Assembly: GCA_030637945.1 (NCBI GenBank)
Contig: DAOWFN010000024.1
Location: forward strand, 1 to 6,400
DNA length: 6,400 nucleotides
Reading direction: 5' to 3'
From: Gammaproteobacteria bacterium
GTDB taxonomy: Bacteria; Pseudomonadota; Gammaproteobacteria; SZUA-229
In this document: positions 1-3,955 of the stretch, one piece after another
Layout of the letters: each line of letters starts with the position of its first letter
How positions within the stretch are numbered: position 1 is the first letter of the stretch
The notes under the pieces: generated by a model
What the model was told of the DNA's origin: nothing
The model's database searches: none
Seen by the model: only the letters and a program-made list of their open reading frames with translations
Made by a program: the position numbers and the translations under genes

Positions 1-62
1 ACTGGTAGAGCAAGTCATTCGTAATGACGACGTTGGGAGTTCGATCCTCCCTTCCGGCACCA
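1..62 (+). tRNA. tRNA-Thr (anticodon CGU), 5' end outside window
   Basis: This is the 3' part of a tRNA; the 5' acceptor strand and the start of the D arm lie left of the window. The anticodon arm reads AGTCA / TTCGTAA / TGACG, which puts anticodon CGT at 20-22 and so decodes threonine ACG. The first pair of that stem is A-G, a mismatch. The T arm is GGGAG (35-39), loop TTCGATC (40-46) and CTCCC (47-51), a perfect five-pair stem. The 3' acceptor strand TTCCGGC (52-58), discriminator A59 and an encoded CCA (60-62) finish the gene. The layout matches E. coli tRNA-Thr(CGU) as I recall it. It converges on the minus-strand ppa gene 58 bp away. Confidence 0.95.
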
Positions 63-120
63 AAATTATAGTTGTAAGTTTTTTAACATATGACTCGAAA
101 CTTATTACATAAAACTTTTA

Positions 121-669
121 TTAGAAGTTTGGTTTCACCGGTGCGTCTTTATACATAGCGACACTGGACATGATCTCATCCCGAGCTTCATCAATATTGC
201 CCCAGCCTTCAACGCGTACCCATTTTCCTTCATCCAGATCTTTATAGTGTTCGAAGAAATGCGCGATTTGATCGAGCAGCATGGGCTGCATATCGTCGAT
301 AGTTTTTGCGCTACGAAAAGATTTGCATAACTTGTCGATAGGAACCGCAAGTATCTTTGCGTCATCCCCGGATTCATCGGTCATTTTCAGTACGCCTACG
401 GGTCGACACTGAATCACTGAGCCTGCAATCAGCGGCACAGGCGTAGTAACGAGCACATCTACAGGATCGCCATCTTTTGACAGGGTGTGAGGGACATAGC
501 CATAATTACAGGGGTAGTGCATGGCGGTACTCATGAACCGGTCGACGAACATAGCGCCTGTCTCTTTATCAACTTCATATTTGACCGGATCACTAAGAGC
601 AGGTATTTCGATAATGACGTTAATTTCATCGGGGAGCTTGTCCCCGGAACTGACTCTGTCTAAATTCAT
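121..669 (-). CDS. ppa: Inorganic pyrophosphatase, family I (soluble)
   Basis: This cytoplasmic enzyme hydrolyses pyrophosphate to two phosphates with Mg2+, which pulls DNA, RNA and aminoacyl-tRNA synthesis forward. The product is 182 residues, close to the 176 of E. coli Ppa, and looks full length. The family signature DGDPVDV is at residues 66-72. With a one-residue offset to E. coli numbering, the known active-site residues are all present: E21, K30, E32, R44, Y52, Y56, D66, D68, D71, D98, D103, K105, Y142 and K143. The start at 667-669 gives the normal family N-terminus. Its ribosome site is weak: a GGA run lies about 13 bases upstream on the minus strand. The gene is transcribed away from the pilus operon and is probably monocistronic. 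Nothing suggests a link to pilus function; it is a housekeeping neighbour. Confidence 0.98.
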   Translation of the reverse strand: MNLDRVSSGDKLPDEINVIIEIPALSDPVKYEVDKETGAMFVDRFMSTAMHYPCNYGYVPHTLSKDGDPVDVLVTTPVPLIAGSVIQCRPVGVLKMTDESGDDAKILAVPIDKLCKSFRSAKTIDDMQPMLLDQIAHFFEHYKDLDEGKWVRVEGWGNIDEARDEIMSSVAMYKDAPVKPNF

Positions 670-704
670 AAAAGTTTGTTTTTCCGGTTAAATTTAGTAT
701 TAAT

Positions 705-710
705 TTTATA
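705..710 (-). promoter_or_regulatory. Candidate ppa -10 element
   Basis: On the minus strand the sequence reads TATAAA about 35 bp upstream of the ppa start codon, inside an AT-rich leader. No convincing -35 hexamer lies 16-18 bp further upstream. A second hexamer, TATAAT, reads on the minus strand at 769-774. The assignment rests on position and one hexamer only. Confidence 0.3.
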
Positions 711-855
711 CAGTTTTTTCGCAGTAGTGCCGAGAATTAGTTAATCATAGTCTATGCTACTGTAATAAATTATAAAAATTAAGCGTTAAGTCAAAATATT
801 GTTTTATAAAGAAAAAAAACCATTTTTCTGCCACTCATCGGCAATAATCCCCGTC

Positions 856-883
856 TTGTCACTATCCGCTGGCAATTCAAATT
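856..883 (+). promoter_or_regulatory. Candidate sigma-70 promoter for the pilus operon
   Basis: TTGTCA at 856-861 matches the -35 consensus at five of six positions. After a 16-bp spacer, CAAATT at 878-883 is a poor -10 (three of six). Transcription from it would start near 890 and leave a leader of roughly 15 bases before the fimT ATG. A perfect TATAAT at 898-903 is a better -10 by sequence, but it touches the start codon, so a transcript from it would begin inside the gene. I saw no clearly better pair elsewhere. Confidence 0.3.
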
Positions 884-904
884 AACTGGTCTTAAATTAT
901 AATC

Positions 905-1534
905 ATGAAAAAGTATACAGGATTCACCCTGGTTGAATTGATGATAACGATAGCCATCATAAGTGTGTTGCTCGTGGTGGGTTTGCCATCGTTAAAAACC
1001 TTCATGCAAGGTAATCAGCTAGTGGCTTCTACAAACGAGTTGATCTCGGCGTTTCATGTTGCTCGTAGTGAGGCGATTAAGCGTAATAATACTGTAACCA
1101 TCTGTGAGAGTACCGATGGTACGTCATGCACCACTACCGGCAACTGGAACAATGGCTGGATAGTTTTTGTTGACGGGTCATTAGATCTTGCTGCTGTTCC
1201 TCCTGTTGTTGTTCCTGCTGATCGAGTGGGTACTGGTGTGCCTTGCACTGATGCGAATACTGGTACCGATTGTTTGTTGCGTAGTCATGCTGCTTTTGCA
1301 GATAATCAGCTAATTATCTCGGGTGAGGATGTAAGTACATCGGCATCGGTTAGTTCAACCACCTTCAATGCCCGTGGACTTCCAAGAAGTGCTGCCGGCG
1401 CATCACTGGCGGCCAATTTCAATGTGTGTAGCCTGGATGAAACCGGCGATACTATTAGTTCTCGAGCCATGGTACTGAGTTTAACCGGTCGTGTGCGTGT
1501 TTCAGATAATGCGGCGGTGATTACATGTCCATAA
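905..1534 (+). CDS. fimT: Type IV minor pilin of the FimT/FimU (GspH) family
   Basis: This is a prepilin-like subunit of the type IV pilus, by analogy part of the minor pilin complex that primes assembly and sits at the pilus tip. A six-residue leader ends in Gly6, followed by FTLVEL with Glu at mature position 5 and a hydrophobic helix to about residue 27. This is the class III prepilin signal cut by PilD. The rest fits the GspH/FimT fold: an AFHVARSEAIKR helix at about 49-60, GWIVFVD at about 84-90, FNARGLPRSA at about 153-162 and a late LTGRVRVS strand. Several cysteines are probably disulfide-bonded in the periplasm. The 209 residues are on the long side for FimT/FimU. The ATG at 905 is the only reasonable start because an in-frame TAA lies at 893-895, yet no Shine-Dalgarno motif precedes it. 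It heads the operon and overlaps pilV by 10 bp. FimT and FimU cannot be told apart from sequence alone. Confidence 0.93.
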   Translation: MKKYTGFTLVELMITIAIISVLLVVGLPSLKTFMQGNQLVASTNELISAFHVARSEAIKRNNTVTICESTDGTSCTTTGNWNNGWIVFVDGSLDLAAVPPVVVPADRVGTGVPCTDANTGTDCLLRSHAAFADNQLIISGEDVSTSASVSSTTFNARGLPRSAAGASLAANFNVCSLDETGDTISSRAMVLSLTGRVRVSDNAAVITCP

Positions 1535-2049
1535 AGTCTATAAAGAATAACCGAGGCTTCACACTATTAGAAGCCTTAATTGGTTTTTTAATACTTTCGA
1601 TTGGTATGTTAGGTATTGCTTCATTGCAGGCTATCTCTCTTAAGGCGGGTAAAACCTCCGTTTATAGCTCGGTTGCCATGATGAAGGTGGAAGAGTTACT
1701 AGAAAGTATGAGAGCGAACCCTTCAGTTGCTGCACTAACTGCGTACCAAACAGCAGGTACAGTAGATGGTGCGGGTACTGACAACAGTTGCTCGGGTAAC
1801 AAAGAGTGTAGTGTCGCGGAATTAGCACAAGATGATATCTACTGGTGGAAACAAAATTTAAAAGCTGGTCTGCCAGGTGCGGCGACAGCAAGCGTTACGG
1901 TAACGCCTGCTGCAGGAGTATCAAAAATGGCGGAGGTGGTGGTTACCATCAACTGGAAAGAGCGTCATACCAGTGATGCTACAAATACTACAGGTGTCGA
2001 TAAGACCTATACGATAACCGCCAATATCTGTAATGCGAGTCCATGTTAA
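1525..2049 (+). CDS. pilV: Type IV pilus minor pilin PilV
   Basis: PilV is a minor pilin that works with FimU, PilW, PilX and PilY1 in starting type IV pilus assembly at the inner membrane. The 174-residue product has a basic leader of 11 residues ending in Gly11, then FTLLEALIGFLILSIGMLGIASLQ, a prepilin signal with Glu5. The GMLGIASLQA segment and the later ELLESMRANP motif (about residues 56-65) are typical of PilV. Cysteine pairs near the middle (SCSGNKEC) and at the very end (ICNASPC) may form disulfides. The ATG overlaps the last 10 bp of fimT, which points to translational coupling. A GGTGA at 1516-1520 could serve as ribosome site, though its 4-base spacing is short. Confidence 0.94.
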   Translation: MSIKSIKNNRGFTLLEALIGFLILSIGMLGIASLQAISLKAGKTSVYSSVAMMKVEELLESMRANPSVAALTAYQTAGTVDGAGTDNSCSGNKECSVAELAQDDIYWWKQNLKAGLPGAATASVTVTPAAGVSKMAEVVVTINWKERHTSDATNTTGVDKTYTITANICNASPC

Positions 2050-2052
2050 GAG
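2048..2052 (+). promoter_or_regulatory. Ribosome binding site deciding the pilW start
   Basis: AAGAG ends 8 bases before the ATG at 2061, a normal spacing. An upstream in-frame ATG at 2043 overlaps the pilV stop and has no such motif at proper distance, so 2061 is the better start. The motif also overlaps the pilV stop codon (2047-2049). Confidence 0.6.
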
Positions 2053-2060
2053 TTGATGTG

Positions 2061-3056
2061 ATGAATAAAAAACAAACAAAAGGTTTTTCATTGGTCGAAT
2101 TACTGGTGGCGATGGTCGTTGGTCTGATCATTATCAGTGGTGCATTTTCACTACATTCGACCACACGTAAAACACAGATGGCAAATGAAACGCAGATGGA
2201 CATGGTGGCTGACGCGCGATTTGCGATAGAGATGATTGCTTATGATCTGCGTCATGCTGGTATGTGGGGCGGTACGAATAAAGAGAATTTTATCAGTTGC
2301 AAATCGAGTGAGACTATTGCCTGCACGCAATCATCTGCTGGTGAAACTTTGCCGGCTGATGCGGCGATATCAGGGGATTGTGCTATTGGTTGGTCTTATG
2401 ATTTGAGAAGACCGATTTTTGCGACGGGTAATATTGAAACTAAGCCTTATTCAAGTACTTGTCTTCCGGGTAGCGAAGGTCTTGTGGGTACTGCAGATAT
2501 ATTAGAGATACGTTACGCAGATTCTAATGCAATACTTGATACAGACTTGTTAGCGGGCCAATTTTATATTCGTAGCAATGCGGTTAATGGCCGGATATTC
2601 GCCGGTGCAACGGAGCCGGTAATAGATGCATATAATGATAGTTCGCTAACTCATAATCATGAGTTGAAGGCTTACGTTTATTACATAAGTAACCATACCG
2701 ATGCCACAGGTGATGGTATCCCCTCGTTGCGTCGCGTTGCTTTGGTCAACGGACCTGCAATGCAGAACCAGACCTTACTCTCAGGTGTTTCAGATCTACA
2801 GGTGAAGTTTGGTGAAGATGTTAATGGTGATGGCATAGCCGACCGTTATGTTCACCCTGTACAGGTGGGTGATTGGGCTAATGTCTACGCCGTTAAAATC
2901 TGGTTGGTCATGCGGTCAGATAAAAAGCAAATAGGCGTTGATACCTCGAAAACTTTTTTTATCGCTGGTGCTGCAAAAAATTTAGGCGGTGTGGATGATT
3001 ACCGTTATTTCATGGTAACCAGCGTCGTTAATTTAAGAAATATGATACAGATATAA
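2061..3056 (+). CDS. pilW: Type IV pilus minor pilin PilW
   Basis: PilW is a large minor pilin and is thought to link PilX/PilY1 to the rest of the priming complex. From the ATG at 2061 it is 331 residues. Leader MNKKQTKG is followed by FSLVELLVAMVVGLIIISGAFSLH, a clean class III prepilin signal with Glu5. Next comes the family pattern RFAIEMIAYDLRHAGMWGG at about residues 55-73, then a long beta-rich region. Near residues 253-261 the sequence DVNGDGIAD has the spacing of a calcium-binding loop (D, N, D, G, D). Similar Asp-rich stretches before an RY motif are usual in PilW proteins, so I do not count this as novel. The late segment (DWANVYAVKIWLVMRS) is also typical. An upstream in-frame ATG at 2043 would add six residues but lacks a ribosome site. 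It lies 11 bp after pilV and 19 bp before pilX. Confidence 0.94.
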   Translation: MNKKQTKGFSLVELLVAMVVGLIIISGAFSLHSTTRKTQMANETQMDMVADARFAIEMIAYDLRHAGMWGGTNKENFISCKSSETIACTQSSAGETLPADAAISGDCAIGWSYDLRRPIFATGNIETKPYSSTCLPGSEGLVGTADILEIRYADSNAILDTDLLAGQFYIRSNAVNGRIFAGATEPVIDAYNDSSLTHNHELKAYVYYISNHTDATGDGIPSLRRVALVNGPAMQNQTLLSGVSDLQVKFGEDVNGDGIADRYVHPVQVGDWANVYAVKIWLVMRSDKKQIGVDTSKTFFIAGAAKNLGGVDDYRYFMVTSVVNLRNMIQI

Positions 3057-3075
3057 AAATCTGGAGAATGTAGTT

Positions 3076-3528
3076 ATGAATCTTAATCAACACAGACAAC
3101 AGCAAGGTTTTGTACTAGTGCTCGTGCTCGTCATGCTGGCGGTATTGACACTGATCGGCGTATCTTCGATGAACAGTTCAAGCATGGAATTAAAAGCCAT
3201 CGCTAACGCGAAGCAACATTCTATCGCGTTTAATGTGGTGCAATCCGTTATTGAATATGCTGTGTCGTCTGATCCGGTGGTGACTGCTGCCCTTACTTTT
3301 CAGACCAACGATGAAGATCTGGTGCAAACGGTAACGCCTAGTGTGGATCAGGGTTCATCGCTTTCTGCAAGCGTCAGGTTTTCTGGTTGTGGTATCGCTT
3401 CAGGCAATAGCTTGAGTAAAGGATTTAGTTATAACTTTTTTGATATAACGGCATCAGGAAAAAATACTACAGGCACAGCTCAATCGGTGCAGACACAGGG
3501 TATTCGTTTCCCGGCTGCTTCTTGTTAG
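3076..3528 (+). CDS. pilX: Type IV pilus assembly protein PilX
   Basis: PilX is the minor pilin that, in Pseudomonas, is needed to bring PilY1 into the tip complex. The product is 150 residues. Gln-rich leader MNLNQHRQQQG is followed by FVLVLVLVMLAVLTLIGVSSM, a hydrophobic helix that lacks the Glu at mature position 5. That absence is normal for PilX, which seems to sit at the tip where no subunit packs above it. The LTLIGVSSMNSSSMELKAIAN stretch (about residues 25-45) is the family signature. Two C-terminal cysteines (in SGCGIASG and at the last residue) could pair. A good ribosome site, GGAG at 3063-3066, lies 9 bases before the ATG. The gene follows pilW by 19 bp and precedes the small secreted gene. 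Confidence 0.92.
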   Translation: MNLNQHRQQQGFVLVLVLVMLAVLTLIGVSSMNSSSMELKAIANAKQHSIAFNVVQSVIEYAVSSDPVVTAALTFQTNDEDLVQTVTPSVDQGSSLSASVRFSGCGIASGNSLSKGFSYNFFDITASGKNTTGTAQSVQTQGIRFPAASC

Positions 3529-3564
3529 TAAGGGTAGAGTGATGAAAAAATATAGTAGAGATAC

Positions 3565-3570
3565 AGAGGG
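3565..3570 (+). promoter_or_regulatory. Strong Shine-Dalgarno for the small secreted gene
   Basis: AGAGGG lies 7 bases before the ATG at 3578 and supports that start. A competing start, ATG at 3542, has AGGG (3531-3534) 7 bases upstream, so the gene carries two SD-plus-ATG pairs 36 bp apart in the same frame. The downstream start gives the more usual signal peptide. Confidence 0.6.
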
Positions 3571-3577
3571 AAAAGTG

Positions 3578-3901
3578 ATGAATATACACAGAATCGTCGC
3601 ACGTTATGTGCTGATGTTATTGCTGATGCTGTCTGGTTTTAACGCATATGCGGAGAAGTGGCCTTTTGTATCCGTTGCCATCAGTTCAAATAAAGTCATG
3701 TTGGCTAAAGACGGTACCGGTATCGTTAAAGGTATCAAATGCAAGGGATGTGATTTTAATTTTGTAAAAATCACGCCCGCGTCAAAAGCGACTAACCAGG
3801 GCGTCGAGGTGAGCATCATGGAAGTGAGAGAGCTTAACAGTAAGGTGGTTATGGTCTCATTTACTCCGGCAACACGAGAAGTGCAATATATTCGCTGGTA
3901 A
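3578..3901 (+). CDS. Small exported protein of unknown function with a CxxC pair
   Basis: I do not recognise this gene. From the ATG at 3578 it encodes 107 residues; a start at 3542 would add 12. The N-terminus has a basic stretch, a hydrophobic core (YVLMLLLMLSGF, about residues 10-21) and NAYA followed by EK, a good signal peptidase I site after residue 25. It has no prepilin motif, so it is probably periplasmic rather than a pilus subunit. The mature part of about 82 residues alternates hydrophobic and polar residues and looks beta-rich. Its only cysteines form CKGC at residues 55-58, and it ends in Trp. It lies between pilX and pilY1 on the same strand with short gaps, so it is very likely in the operon and may help fold, oxidise or export PilY1 or the disulfide-rich pilins. 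That role is inference from position. It is similar in size to PilY2 of Pseudomonas, which is encoded after pilY1, but I see no clear similarity. Confidence 0.87.
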   Translation: MNIHRIVARYVLMLLLMLSGFNAYAEKWPFVSVAISSNKVMLAKDGTGIVKGIKCKGCDFNFVKITPASKATNQGVEVSIMEVRELNSKVVMVSFTPATREVQYIRW

Positions 3902-3955
3902 GAGTCGATTTAGACATTATTACAGACAGAACGGAATGACAGGCAGAGGTTCGTT

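Larger units (their letters stand above)
670..904. promoter_or_regulatory. Divergent intergenic region between ppa and the pilus operon
   Basis: This 235-bp AT-rich stretch separates two divergently transcribed genes and must carry at least one promoter in each direction. It shows no supported coding frame. Visible elements are an 8-base A-tract (812-819) followed by a short T-tract (823-827), and the inverted repeat CATAG-T-CTATG (746-756). That repeat sits between CAGTAG (722-727) and its complement CTACTG (757-762). Promoter-like hexamers for both directions are listed separately. Bent A-tract DNA upstream of a promoter often raises transcription, but that role here is inference. Confidence 0.6.

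Noticed and set aside
75..104. Inverted repeat TAAGTTT / AAACTTA between the tRNA gene and ppa, as a bidirectional terminator
   Set aside because: The stem is 7 bp with a single G-C pair, the loop is 16 bases and no proper T-run follows the second arm, so it is not a convincing intrinsic terminator.
1..120. tRNA 3' end as an integration site for a mobile element
   Set aside because: No integrase, direct repeat of the tRNA end or compositional change is visible next to it; the neighbour is a housekeeping ppa gene.
870..886. TGGCA upstream of fimT as the -24 half of a sigma-54 promoter
   Set aside because: The required GC at the -12 position is absent at the correct spacing; the bases there are TA.
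2043..2060. Upstream ATG at 2043 as the pilW start
   Set aside because: It overlaps the pilV stop, lacks a ribosome site and would lengthen the prepilin leader, whereas ATG 2061 has AAGAG at good spacing.
2817..2843. DVNGDGIAD calcium-loop-like motif in PilW
   Set aside because: Asp-rich stretches at this place are common in the PilW family, so it is noted in the gene entry but not counted as new.
3076..3180. PilX lacking the Glu at mature position 5
   Set aside because: This is normal for PilX proteins and is not a defect or novelty.
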